Part shown: positions 31,314 through 44,300 of the stretch, piece after piece | Position numbering within the stretch: position 1 is the first letter of the stretch | How the letters are laid out: each line of letters begins with the position of its first letter | Assembly: GCA_963971425.1 (NCBI GenBank) | Contig: OZ020517.1 | Span: 21,276,462-21,340,461 of the forward strand | Source: Bryoerythrophyllum caledonicum | Lineage: Eukaryota > Streptophyta > Bryopsida > Pottiales > Pottiaceae | Direction of reading: 5' to 3' | Length of the DNA: 64,000 nt | The notes under the pieces: generated by a model | The model's input: the letters and a program-made list of their open reading frames with translations, nothing else | What the model was told of the DNA's origin: nothing | The model's database searches: none | Position numbers and translations under genes: made by a program

Positions 31314-34300
31314 ATGGCGTTGGCGTGCGGTAACCGGCTGGCGTCGTCTTTATTGCAGGACAGCTTCTCCAGCCTGGCCTCTCGAGGCGATGGTAGGCGC
31401 TCGTCGGCTCAGCTCGGTAGTTTGAGGCGGTCGAGCAGGGCGGCCGGGCTTCCTGTGGTGCGTGATTCATGGCGGCATTGTGTTGTCTGGCTGCTGTGTT
31501 AGTCGTGGTCGAATTATCGAGCTTCTGGTGGTACTTGGGTTTAAGCATGGGCGAAGGCTTATGTTGAAACCTCGAGACATTTTATGTCTCGTTGTTGTAA
31601 TTAGGAGAGGTAGTGATAGTAAAGTCGCTGATAGTGTATTTGAACGAATTATGAGTTGATTGCGCCTCTGTGGACTTTGAATTTTGGTCGTGGTGAAGAG
31701 TGCCTGGGTTTAGCATGATTCGATGACTGGGAGTGGCATTCTTGTAACGTGTGATGAGAAGATGGGAACGGTTTCTTTTCTTTTCAGGTCTGTCGTTACC
31801 GTTTGGACAACTTTGGTGCAATTGACCGGGTTTTGAAATTGTCACTTGCAGTCAAAGGATCATAATTCTTCAGTTTTGCAAAACGCAAGTTGCCATGCGC
31901 GAGGGTCTAAAGTGCAGCATTTGAATGCAGTTGCTGATGCCCTTAATCAAACCAGGTACATCAATTGTCGTTTTGTGATTTGTATATTACATTGTTGTCC
32001 GCATTGTGTTTATAAAGATAACCTCAATGAAACTCTCCTACTTAGGAAACCTTTTTTTTAATTGATCAGAGACCGACTTTTACGGACGGAGATGAATGAT
32101 ACAAGTCTGCATGGGAAATGCAGAGCGGCGCCGCGGTAGGAACTAGAATTGAAAATATAGAACTATGAAGTTTGAAAGTTTAATGTGAAGGGCTGAGTAT
32201 CTACTTGCAACTGCCGTCAATATGATTGCATGAGTGCGGTAATTCACAATCAACAGAGAATGGTGTACACTATGTTCAGCAACTTCTGGATGAAAATACT
32301 AATGTTCAATGTTTTGGTTTGTTGGATTGCATGACAGTGATTTGGACACATTGGAAGGGATAGATTGGGACAACTTTGGATTTGGCCTGCGTCCCACTGA
32401 TTTCATGTATGTTATGAAGGGCGATCTGGAGGGCAATTGGCAAAAGGGCGGGCTACAACCATTTGGAAATTTAGAAGTCAATCCAGCTGCTGGAGTCTTG
32501 AATTATGGACAGGTGAGCTGGACATCTGATCATTAGGACTGTTTGTGTATGTATTAAGTCCTGCAATCTGGAGGCTTATCTGAGTGAAGCTGTTCATAAA
32601 TCTTGAATTGTTTATGAAGACATATGCTGCAAGGAACTCAACATCTCCTGGTATCTTATTTTTGAAACATGGAGACGTTGCTTGCCATTATGTTGAAACA
32701 TTATGTTGCCTATCTTAGCAGGATACTTCTTTCATTTTCTTATGTATCTGAATTAGTAGTGTAACCTCCATCGTCAAGTCAACTCACTCTTAGTTTCAAC
32801 ATGGTGATTGGAAACAGGGCGTGTTTGAAGGAATGAAGGCATATAAGACAGCTGATGATCGCGTTCTAATGTTCCGTCCAAAAGAGAATGCTTTAAGAAT
32901 GATTCAGAGCGCCGAGCGGATGAGTATGCCATCTCCAGACGTTGAAACATTTATTAATGCTGTGAATCAAACTGTAATAGCAAATAAACGTTGGGTGAGT
33001 TTCTGATCTGGTCGATAATCTTAGGTTCAGTTCTCTGTGCATGGTACGTTCTGACGTTTTTGATACGAAATCAAACAGTTCACATTGTCAATATTGACAT
33101 GCTCAATTCGAAGTTGTTTTGACAGATTCCCCCGGCTGGCAAGGGCTCACTTTATATCCGTCCCTTGCTCATTGGCACTGGTCCAATTTTGGGCTTAGCA
33201 CCTGCACCAGATTATACTTTCCTGATTTATGTTTCTCCAGTGGGGACTTACTTCAAGGTTGATAATCTGAACGTTTTATTTCTTAATTTTTGAGGTTTGA
33301 TTTTCCATTTTTTCTCAGCGTGGTTGAGAGGACCATACTGTTTGTATTTTAATGTCTTCATGGTACTAATTAATTCTGCATGCTGGCATTGCCTGATTAT
33401 CTGATTCAGTATCTTTTCTCATGTTCTTTTCTTCAAAACCATAGTATTTCTTGAGACTGGCATAATTTTACACCTATTGTTTCAAATACAAGCTTTGTTT
33501 CTCACTTCTTTGATGTGGCTCGTGTCCTTCTGGCAGGGGGGATTATCCCCGATTGATTTGAAAGTGGAGACCTATTTTCACCGTGCTGCTCCGGGTGGGA
33601 CTGGGGGAGCAAAAACCATCTCCAACTATGCCCCAGTATGTCGAATTTGGCCACCGTAATTTTCATGTGTGTCTTTGTGTTGTTGGCTTATGGCTTCAAG
33701 TCCCATGTTTACGAATATAAGCGGATTCCTGTTTACTCTTGACATCTAAATTCTTATCTAACTGAAAATCTTGAAACTTATTTTGGAACAATGTGAATCG
33801 GAAATGTAGGTGCTCAAAACTCAATTGGCAGCCAAAAATAAAGGTTACTCGGACGTATTGTACCTAGATGCAGTGGAGAACAAGTACGTGGAAGAGGTTT
33901 CATCGTGCAACATATTCATGGTCAAGGTTCGTGAATTATCATGTTGTCGTTTGAAATGCTGGCAGATTATGCATCTCACCAATGGAGTAGTGGGGTGATC
34001 TAACCTGCGCAGCTAGCGGTGTCTATCATACAATTCAGAGAGCAATGTTAATTTTCCTTCTAATGGTACTTGAATCAGAGAGTGTCGGCTTAAAATTTTG
34101 TATTTTCTGCAGGGCAATATTATCTCAACCCCAGAATTGGCTGGAACAATCCTTCCTGGAATTACCAGAAAGAGCATCATTCAATTAGCACGCAGCCGTG
34201 GTTACGAGGTAATTGCTTCCTGACTTTGATACGTAGATCATAATGTTCGACATGGTAGCTTCTCAATATTGTAGTATTCACATATGGATATTCAAACAAA

Positions 34301-34809
34301 ATCCTTCATCAGACTTAAGGATCAGGGATGCACTTTGTTTTTAATGTAGGCTCTTCCAAGACTTTTGTATCTTGATACTAATGTCGGTCCTCTTTCAGGT
34401 GAATGAACGACCAGTATCTGTGGATGAGCTACTAGATGCTGATGAGGTGTTCTGCACTGGAACGGCTGTGGTTTTAAACCCCGTGGGAAGTATCACATAC
34501 GGCACACGCAGGTGACACCACCATATCTTTTCTCCTCAGAGCTGTTCTGTAGTCTTTTTTTGCACGATTTACTTTTCCGTGTTCGTAGACGACATTTGCT
34601 AACCGAATTGTTGCTGACCTTGCATGTAAATTTGGGACACAATATTACCCTCATACTGAATTTTTTTTAAAAATTCTTTCTCCTTCTTCAGGAAGCAGTA
34701 TTGTGGCGGAGCTGTAGGAGCAGTGTCGCAGGAGCTTTACGAAGCGCTGACGAGTTTGCAAATGGGTAAATCGAAAGATAGTTTTGATTGGGTAGTGGAA
34801 TTGGCGTAA
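31314..34809 (+). CDS. BCAT: Branched-chain amino acid aminotransferase, probably plastid-targeted (ten exons)
   Basis: Exons 31314-31457, 31852-31955, 32338-32512, 32818-32994, 33126-33257, 33537-33635, 33810-33926, 34113-34208, 34399-34511 and 34692-34809 join in phase to 424 residues. All introns are GT-AG. The enzyme is PLP-dependent (fold type IV) and interconverts leucine, isoleucine and valine with their 2-oxoacids using glutamate/2-oxoglutarate. Residues 1-48 are rich in Ser, Arg and Ala with few acids, like an organellar transit peptide. Family blocks follow in order: LDWDNFGFG-like ([16 protein letters not shown]), [56 protein letters not shown] with the Schiff-base lysine at residue 270, [28 protein letters not shown] and [18 protein letters not shown]. 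The C-terminus is complete. No defect is seen. Plastid rather than mitochondrial targeting is inferred. Confidence 0.94.
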
Positions 34810-35140
34810 GATCCATACCTGCACATATAGTATTTGCACTGGTGGCATTTGCTAGTGTTGGTTCTGCTTTGTGTGAAGGCGTTATTAATGCCGTGATTCA
34901 CTTTATTTTGATATAGTAAAGGTTCCCCTCACTTGCCCATACAGTGACTGCCAAAACTGAGTTACTTAGTCTACCTGTAGCCATTCATATTTTATAATTT
35001 ACTGCATTTAATGCCACATTAGTTGACACATTAGTATACATGCAACACATTAGTTGACACATTAGTATACATGCAAGTAAATGATGTGGCTACCAAATTA
35101 CAAGTCTAGCTATGCAAAATAATTTGAGAAAGATATAAGG
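34810..35140. other. 3' UTR and flank of the aminotransferase gene
   Basis: AT-rich. A 25-base direct duplication around ACATTAGTTGACACATTAG occurs near 35017-35075. No gene is seen. Confidence 0.45.
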
Positions 35141-35142
35141 TA

Positions 35143-36344
35143 GAGGCACCCAATTCCAATCACTTAACCCTTTAGTGCCCATGGAGCCCGAAATGGGACT
35201 TTGGAGTTGCTAAAACTTAATTTATACGAAATTCATGAAGAACTAGGCTTCGAGTAATGAGGTTCAGATATGCGCACTCATTACACAAACACTCTCCAAC
35301 AATCAGATCATGATTTGGATTTATAGAACTCTTGGAAAAGCTAGTAATACAACACAAAATACACCAAAGTTCAATCAAAATACACCAAAGACATTCTTCA
35401 TTGTTTTGTGATTGTCGATCTCTCTCCTCACATACGAATCTTCCGTTTTGATTCGTATAAGGTTGGAACATTTTTGTATACAATCAAGTAGAAAAAAGCA
35501 AAAAATCACCAATAATTGTGTATAAACATTTTCTTCACATATGATATGTTGATGCAAAGCTATCAACCTAGTCATGTGAACTGCTCTAGTTCAAAGTAAA
35601 AAAATTCTTGCAAGAATCTATTGATCGTTAAAGTAGTACACCCTCACTACAATATAGGGTATCTTTAAACACTATCATCCATTCCATCAACCGTTGGATG
35701 TTGTGCAAAATTTCCCCAAAGTTCAGGTCATGGGTTAAGTTCAATTTTGTAAGGTTAGATATTGATATTAGTCATTGTATTTCCATCAAATCCGGTTCAA
35801 AGAAAAAAATCAACAGAAATCTTGGTATTTCCAAAAACATCCCTGGGCAATAAAGGGTTAAGCCAGTTGGGGACTCAAATGACATTGTATGTCAAAAAAA
35901 ATTTGCATAGAAAGATGCAAAATTAGTAATGAAACTCAACAAATGTTTTTTCAAATTCAATCTCAAAGATTTGCAATTGATATAGAATTTAGAAGCCCAA
36001 AAACCACCAGAGTCAATAATCAAACTATAGAGTATGTGAGATTTGGTGACCTCCTTTGCCCAATGCCAATAAGTGAGAGTGCGTAAAAAGTGAGAAGAGA
36101 TGCTATGGATAACCAACTCATGGAGGTATCTAATGCCGATCGGCCTTGTTCGACTTTCGAGGCAAGGCAACCAATGAGAGCTCAATTGAGGTGGAGCAAC
36201 CCAAAATTGCACACTTCGTGACCCAATGCCCGATAATGTCTGGAATTTTCATATTTTGAGTTATCGGTTTCGGGTCGCTTCATGCACCATTTCATGCATA
36301 CTCTACTGATCAGAATTGGATGGCCAATCGGAATTGGGTGCCTC
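35143..36344. mobile_element. TA-bounded inverted-repeat element (Tc1/mariner-like), holding a TTAA MITE
   Basis: Ends GAGGCACCCAATTCCAAT and the inverted CGGAATTGGGTGCCTC are flanked by TA at 35141-35142 and 36345-36346. Without the nested 35164-35861 element the unit is about 500 bases and has no transposase frame. TA duplication suggests the Tc1/mariner superfamily. It lies just before, but is not joined to, the Tc1-like transposase relic. Confidence 0.55.
35164..35861. mobile_element. TTAA-bounded piggyBac-like MITE, family H
   Basis: TTAACCCTTTAGTGCCCATGG at the left and CCCTGGGCAATAAAGGGTTAA at the right are inverted ends with TTAA on both edges. A left subterminal palindrome (AGCCC, GAAAT, GGGACT) is partly decayed. 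Non-coding and AT-rich inside. It inserted into the TA-bounded element only 21 bases from its left end. Confidence 0.7.
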
Positions 36345-36479
36345 TATCTTAGATCAAAGTAAATCAACTCTAAAACTCGGTTATGTTTACACTTATACTT
36401 TTGGATGGGCATGTTCTTGGCCTTCACATTTATAATTGTGTCCCTATTCAGTGTAGATCATGTATGCAAATTGAGCAAA

Positions 36480-37520
36480 ATGGTTTCATTGAGGTCTCGC
36501 TTTGTTGCTGGTAGAAAGCAGATAGAAGTTACTTTAGAGAAGTTGAGGAGGGGTGAAAGTACTAGAAATGTTGCTAGAGACTTAAAAGTATCCCAAAGCT
36601 GGGTTGCAGAATTTCGTAAGCAACATTTGAGTGAGTTGAGTGGTGAGAATTGTAGTTTTGGTGGCAGGCCACGGGTGTACAATGTAGCTCATCGCATGGC
36701 TTGTGTGAGAGAAGTCATTGTAGGTGGCTTAGAAACTGCACTCAAAGTTGGAAATTACTTGAGAGAAGAGCTTCATGTTGGTATGAGTGATAGTACTATG
36801 AGGAGAGTGTTACAAAAAGCAGGTTTGAAATATAAAGTGAAGCAAAATAAACCAAAGCTCACACTCCTTCAAATTAAGGGACGATTAGAATATGCTAGAC
36901 GCCATAGCCATTGAATAGATGATGATTGGGATTGTGTAGTATTCTCTAAAGAAACAAAAATCAGCCGATTTTGCTCTAATGGTTGCAAGTGGTGTTGGTT
37001 TTGTGATGGACAGAGTAGAAGTGTTGGAATGGTGCAATAAACTGCCAAGTTGGAGGTGGGGAATTGATGATGTGGGGTTGCATGACTCCGAGTGGCCCTC
37101 GTATGATGTGTAAGATTGAGGGAATAATAGACCAGTACATATATAGAGAAATTTTAGAGCGAGAATTGATTCACACTACATGCATACAAATTAAGATCTT
37201 GCCAATTTGATTTTTCAACAAGATAATGACCCGAAACATACATCTAAGAGTGTGCGTCATTGACTGAATTTGCAAGAATTCACTCTTTTGAAGAGGCCGA
37301 CGCAATCTCCCGACTTGAATCCGATTGAACACTTTTGGGCAAATTTAAAACATTGACTCAACCAGTATGAGAACCTCCCAAAGGAATGCTAGAATTGTGG
37401 GAGCGTGTTGAGGATTGTTGGGCTTCAATTACTCCCAATGAATGTAAAAACCTGTATAGAAACATGCCTAAACGCATTGCAGGTGTTATAGGTGCTAAGG
37501 ATAGGTGGAAACTTTTTTAA
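36480..37520 (+). pseudogene. Tc1-like DDE transposase, broken
   Basis: An open part from ATG 36480 to 36914 encodes an N-terminal helix-turn-helix (STRNVARDLKVSQSWV) and the start of the catalytic domain (RRVLQKAGLKYKVKQNKP). The following DNA still encodes VVFSKETKISRF near 36940-36975, FQQDNDPKHTSK near 37208-37243 and PDLNPIEHFW near 37312-37341, the three DDE blocks. A stop replaces tryptophan at 36912, and several more stops follow. The first catalytic Asp of the usual FSDET block is Lys here. The QQDNDPKHTSK style resembles Tc1-like elements common in fungi, which is unusual for a plant. Terminal repeats were not found. Confidence 0.75.
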
Positions 37521-38241
37521 CTTTGTTCGAGCGAGTGTGAGGAAAACTTAGTTTTGGACTGAACTTCACTTATCCTTTTTTTCTGTACATGCATACTTGT
37601 GTGTAATAGACCTCAATGCCATGGAAATATGAGTGATTGCAATGATAATCCTATGCAATTTGTGATTTCATTTTTTATGCATCCAATTTCCTTACTTTGG
37701 TTGTTGAATTTCAATATGTTGTGTTCGTACTCAGTACTGGCAATCACTGTATATTGTAACATTTATTGGTTATAACAGTTAACTCACAAGGCATCATGTT
37801 CTTATGTGAGACAACTTCCTCCCTCAAAATATTTTAATCAACTCTTAAGTATGATTAAACCTTGACTAACTTCGAATGAAAATGAGACATAGTGAAAACG
37901 CTTTAATACCCCTTCTCCTGAAAACATAGTACATTTTTACATATAAAGATATTTGGAAAATAAAAGTGTAACGAAAGTGTAACAAGAGAATTAAGACTTG
38001 ATATTTTGAAAGCTTTCATAGCATTCAATAGGATTGTTTTATATCAAGAGGCCAAACTATTTGCTTGTGTTGGATAGTAGTAACCCTCACAGTCTCACTT
38101 GTTCTTCGTCAAATATTAATATTAGTATAAATTTCTTCATATAAAGGCTAAGGGTCTATTTTTCTAACAACGAGACATGTAATAAAGTGTGACAAAAAAT
38201 GACCATGTTTGGCCTTGCTTGTTGATAAAGCAATAAATGGG
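37521..38241. other. Intergenic, no gene recognised
   Basis: AT-rich sequence following the Tc1-like relic. CAGTACTGG and CAATCACTGTA words near 37733-37750 could be terminal, but no inverted partner was found. Confidence 0.4.
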
Positions 38242-38365
38242 TTAACCCTTAAACGTCAGTCGAGAACCGTATATACAAAAATAATCAAGAATATGTATTT
38301 TACTATCTAGAATACAAAAAATTATATTGAAGCTTAGCAAGACTTACACCTTTGGATTGAAAATC
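38242..38365 (+). mobile_element. Family F fragment (copy 2), left end
   Basis: Starts TTAACCCTTAAACGTCA, as in family F copy 1, and then matches the fragment at 29244. It stops where the retroelement fossil begins, so the right part is lost. Confidence 0.45.
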
Positions 38366-38379
38366 AGATGCCAAGGCAC

Positions 38380-40060
38380 TACATCCAAATATAGCATTCA
38401 TCGTGGAAGTCACCGCGCTAGCTGCAAAGACAACCGGAATGAGCTCATTTTTGCCATCACCGGCAGACCATCGGGGCCTTATCCAAGCCTCCTCCGTTTA
38501 GTTATCTACGTCAAAACCAAGTGGATAATGCGCTTGTTGACCAACTTGATTGTTGTAGTTGGTGGCACCACTTACTGCGCACTAAGGAGATACGTGGGAG
38601 AACAATGGACCGGATTCCACGTCAACATCAACTCTAATGGATGTCAGATGTAGCCCATAGCCTTCTCCATGCCCCCAACCGATGTTAGACTCATAGACAA
38701 GCAAGGCTCAAGGTCCGAAGCACGTAGACCCAAATCATGCGCTAGCTCCTCAACAATCATGACTAGCTGAGCTCCGGAGTCCAACATAACATGTAGGGGG
38801 GTACCTTGAGTGGGGTTGCCAACCACGCGGCCAACCACCATCTCCATCGTCATTCACCAAACGTACCACCCCTAGACGCACACTATACTGTTCCCGTGGC
38901 GACCGCGCCGCAACTTAAGACAAATAAGCCATTCAAGAGATCAAGGACTAATCCTCGGAGAACTGCTCCATAGGTGTCAAAGTCGAATTGGCCTCAAACG
39001 CGGAAATAGCCTCCGCCGCCAACTTTGCCCGCATTGCCACCAAATCCTCCTTGGTAGGTGGAGCCGTCACTGCCTACGACACCTCCAATAATGGTATGGG
39101 CACCTTGCTCTCCAACATTCTACTCGCCAAGTAGAAGACACCAGATGGTTGAAAATCCGGTGTTAGAAAGTCCACACCGGCAAATACCGGCAACTGCAAC
39201 ACCTAATACACCATGGTTTGTGCAGCATCTCCATGAGTAGAAGCAACCGGAGGGATCGGGGTTAGAATAGGAACGGAAATAGAAGTGGCTGCATCCGCAA
39301 TGTTGAAAGAATGAGGTAACCAAGATTGACTAATGTGGTCTGACAACCTCGCATGGCGTGGACGACCACTACTACCCGTTACAGAGTGAGAAGGTGTCAC
39401 CGCCTATGCGGTAGTCTGAGCATGAGTAGCCAATATTGTCACCACCTCCCCTAAAGCGCCATACAAGTAGCAATCGAGGGTTGAAGATGAGCAATGACCC
39501 CTCATCGGAGGCTGTGTGTCAGCCACTTGTCTCAAAGAGGCCATCGCGTTCATCTACTTCTTCAACTCTGCTAGTTTGGTTTGAAATGTCTTTACCACAT
39601 CCAACTAGCAACTGAAGAGTGTCGGCGCATCTCAGGATAAAAGAAAACAACTCTCATCACTGTGGCCAGGCTTGCCATAGTGAAAGCATGTCACAACCTT
39701 CTTCCCCTTGCTTCCAGCCTTGTCTGCAATCTTTGCTGCCTCAATCTTGGGCTTGGCCTTGCCCGTGTTTGATCCCTTCTTCTTGGAATAATTGGGGTCC
39801 ACCTTTGTATGACCGGCCTCTCCACAAGCTCAATAATGCACAACCTTTTCAGATTGTGCCTCCACCAAGCTACCAGTAGCTATAGTAAGCTTCTTCGGCT
39901 TAAGAGCCTCCAACAGTGACGTATCGAAATCTGTGGCCTCGCTCACACCTAGCACTCTATCGAGCACTCCCACCTCGGAAAAAGTTTGCACCAAAGTGGC
40001 GTTTCCGCGATACCGGAAAAGAAGATGCGGACCAATCATTTCCACCACCGGCTTATCCAG
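38380..40060 (-). mobile_element. LTR retroelement fossil, gag and protease part
   Basis: On the minus strand, traces of a gag-like region with two CCHC-type zinc-knuckle-like segments (about 39670-39830) precede an aspartic-protease-like segment (HVMLDSGAQLVMI, near 38780). The order gag then protease suits an LTR retrotransposon, probably Ty3/gypsy. No reverse transcriptase, integrase or terminal repeats are seen next to it. It is broken in many places and old. Composition is richer in GC than the flanks. Confidence 0.6.
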
Positions 40061-41305
40061 CTTTGAAATGAAGATCCTGACCAGCTGGCAGCTATGATGA
40101 GGACCTTATTCCTCCTTGAAATTTGAGACATTCATTGTCAAGCGTTGACATTGAATTTTGAAAGGACTGCACCTTCTCATGGCTTTTAATTTTAATCCAA
40201 ATTTGCAAGAGGTTCTATGTTTCACTTCATCTTACGGCAAACACAGGTTACACTGTAGGGTTTTATAGCTTTTTAACTTTGGATCCCTCAAATTTATGTT
40301 TGGTGTGCCATTGTTAGGTTTCATCAAGCTATATTTCATACTTGATGACAAAGGTGTGATATGATATCTTCATGGAGGATTATTCTTGCAAGTCAAACCA
40401 CAAACCTTGAGCATGCCATGAGCATCAAATTGCATGAAACTCTTGAGCATGCCAATTCTTGAGGTAGAAGAATCGACATAAACTCAATCAACCGTTGTGT
40501 CTATACATAATCTTATTCTTTGAGCAACATCAACACAGCCAGATCACTCTCAATTCAACAACAACACCATGATTACTCTCGATGCAACAACGTCCATCCA
40601 CTACCCTTTCTTCCGCCGCAAGGGATGCACAGAGATGTCGTTGGCTACCGTTGGTTATTGTTGTGTGCCCCCCTTGAGAAGAGTTGATATTCGCTCTCGA
40701 GTATTGAAATCTGAAGTTGATCTATCAGGTACACCATGAGGTAGGTATTGGTATGGAATGAAATATTGGCATATTTGACATGAAACATTGAAAAATTAGG
40801 GTATCACGCCGAGATAGTATTAGGCAAAAACAATGTGTTGTAACGGAAGAGCATATTGCGTCGGGCCAAGGTATTGTACCACATTAGGTATTTACTCAAC
40901 TAGGATCCGCCATTGGCCCGTCAATTATAATGGGGTTTCCACTAGAATATATTGTTTATGATCTAAGTTCGTAAGACTAGTATCATTTCAATATATTGTC
41001 TAGACAATTTAGAATTATATATTGCTCAATTTAAAGTTGTTAAGGACTTAAGTGTATTTTCATCAATATAGGAATTGACTTACGTCAATCCAAAATCATG
41101 CCTACAATATCCAAAACATTGAGTGTTACATGATATTTTTTATCTTATCTTCATGGATCTTCCAATTGCCTGTTGTACAAGTTTTTTAAAAAATCCTTCC
41201 TTTCGAGTTTATTCTGGTTTAAAAAAAAATCATACCTTGTCACACGTTGTACAATTTTTTTACATGATTATTGTTCTCAAGAATACTATCATGGAAAAAA
41301 CTATA
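40061..41305. other. Intergenic, 3' side of the formin gene
   Basis: No gene is recognised. A moderate-GC patch near 40540-40700 has no domain. Past about 40750 the DNA becomes very AT-rich, and the part next to 41306 should be the formin 3' UTR. Confidence 0.45.
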
Positions 41306-44300
41306 TTAACTTGTGGACCAATCAGAATGATCATAGAATTGTGATTGATTATTCATTATTTGCATCAATTTTTCACGAGCACTAGTAATAACTCCGACAT
41401 TGTTTATTGGTGAAGATGTATTGGTCCTCATAGGAGTATTGGATGATGTATTTGGTCTTTTCACCTCTTGAACACTTTTATGTCTCTCTGATTAATTTAA
41501 AATTTAAGTTATCAAATGTCTATCATTCAATATTGTACATGAATTTTGTATTTTTAATAATGACATCATAGAATCAAAAGAGGAAAATCAAGATAAAGAT
41601 AAAAGAGATCATTCAAAAAAATTAAATGAGAATGTGAAGAAGAAAAAGGAATAAAATGAGAATGAAATAGCACTAGATACTATATTACAGTTACTAATTG
41701 AAAGTATAGTTTGATGTTTTATGCAAAATACACGTCTTTGAATGAAAAATTTACATAAAAGTTATCTCATATTGATAATTTTAATGATAAGTTTATTATG
41801 ATAAATTAACATCATTGAAATCATCTACCTGAAAGTTGGCAAGATTTCCTTTTATTTATCATCTCAATTTTAGATGATGATTTTATAGGTGATTTTTCAC
41901 AAAATAAACTTGTGACTTGTACAAAACTTTTTTGTGGAGATATAGAGCTTGTTGGCCTTTATAAAGATCAATTTAAATAAGTTCAATAATTTGAAGTTTT
42001 AAATATAAATATTTTTATTGTTTTACCTATTTTAAAACTTAAAATTTTCTTTATGGTTTTATCATAGGAAATAATATACCAAAAAAACATCTTTTAAATT
42101 TAAGATTGATATATTAATGAAATAACGTTGTTGAATAAAGATGTAATCAATGGATGAATAATAAGCCTCATAATATTCAATATTGTAAAATATATGTGGT
42201 TCTATTATGGAAATTATATGTTGTAGAAACCTTGGTCGCAAGTGAATTTTAGATGCTATTTCTTCTTTTTGCTTTCTTCTATTCTTTATTTCATTGCAAG
42301 CGCAGTCAAACATGAAAAGAAATTCACGCATAGTCTTGAATAAATCAGTTTGACAATCCTCGTTTATAGATTCACCAAAGTATATAGCAACACCCTTCAA
42401 TTTTTCCAATGACATATTTGCTAATGCTTGTAATTTTTCAAATTCATCATTTAATGCTATAGTAAATGGCACCATTTTCTCAAGGAAAGTTAATTCATTT
42501 GAACAAGTTGGCAAAGTATCAGATTGCAATTCTTTGATCTCTTGGTCAATCAATTCTATACCGCGCTCAAGTTCTTTAATATTTGAGTATATTCTATCTA
42601 AACTCAAATTCGCAACCAACTTTACTTCTTTCATTTCTTCAGATAATTTTCCAATCTACAATTATTAGTTTCTTAGTAGTCTAATCATTTATTTTAATTT
42701 ATTAATATTTGTAAATAAATTAAACTTATATTAACACCATGCATATTATGATGGTGTAAATTTTAGACCTTGTGTGATTCAAAAAATTTACACCAAGTGA
42801 ATCTATAAACTCTAAATCCTAAATCTTGGAGGTAGTAAAATTTGCAACAAAAAAGAATATAGTTATATTGGAAATTGATGGTTATACTTCTAATAATAAA
42901 ACATTTAAATCATTATTAAACCAAGCTTAAAGAATAAACTACAAGAGATCAATTTCATGCATTTAATGTTTGTATAGAATGCCATGCATACAATGCATTA
43001 ATCAATGATAAATCTTTTATGAGATTTTTTTTAAAAATAAATAGAATGTTAATATTGAAATAATTGTTCCATATGGTACCATTATTTTTTTATAAATAAA
43101 ACTATAATATTCATTTTATATATATTTAATAATATGTTACATGTTCGTTGGTCTTCAGAAGCTCAGCTACAACAAAATGTAATAAAGTTGTATTTTTTTG
43201 TCGTCCTTTTACATCCATTAGCTTTAATAACGTTTCAAGTTTAAAACCACTTGCTGCTCCTCGAAATGATCCTCCATTCAAATGATTGCCCACAACTAAG
43301 ACCATTTCTAATATCTTAACAAGGTTTTGACTCGTTTTTAATTGATCACATGCTCTATCTAACAGCTCCAAATTTTGTTGGGTCTACACATATTATATTT
43401 GGATGGTTTTAATACTATAAAATTATTTAAGACTATTTAAGATTGAAGGTTTATTTTGATGAATATTAGGTAAAATGTCAATTTATAGATTAAAATTGTC
43501 AATCTCTTCTACAAACATAAAAATAGGAACTTACGCAATAATATTGTATTTCTACTTAGGGTCTTAATATGTTTACTCATGACTTGTAATTACACAAATC
43601 AATTGAAAAGAAAATTTTCTTACTTGTTCGTAAGTAAGTTTGTATTGTGATATAAATATCAAAGATTTAATTCTATTTTGGTACCTCGGAATCTTTAATA
43701 AATCCAAATAATACCTATAAATTCATATAAGTATATTTCAATAAAAATAAATTACAAAATTTTCAATTTTTAAAAACGAATTATTACAAATTAATTATAA
43801 AAATGTAACCAATTATTTTTTTCTAAAAATAATAAGATTTTCTCAAAATATATTGAGTATATATCAAATGAAAGTATGATAAAATAAAATTATCATTTGA
43901 AATCCTTACTTTTCTATATCACCTAATAATATTGTATCACCTTTGTAATTTTGCAATAATTTTGCATCTTCTTCATTTGGTAAAGTATTATGCATTACCA
44001 TAAGAACCTCTGAAGTTAAAACATCAAAATCAATAACACAAAGTGCATCTAAAAGTTTTGGCAATAATATACGTAGGCTTCTTAATTGAATACTAACATT
44101 GTGAGCACGTTTAATATCCAATATATTTACTACTTGCAGTTTTTGAACTTTTGGCATTTTATCCTGTTTTCATTTTCAAAATAACTTTAAGACATGTTTC
44201 ATTCAACTTATTATTTTAATTATAATTTTAATATACTAAAATACTTTTGATAAAGTAGTATACTAATTTAGTAATATATAATGTGATTATTTTTCCATAA

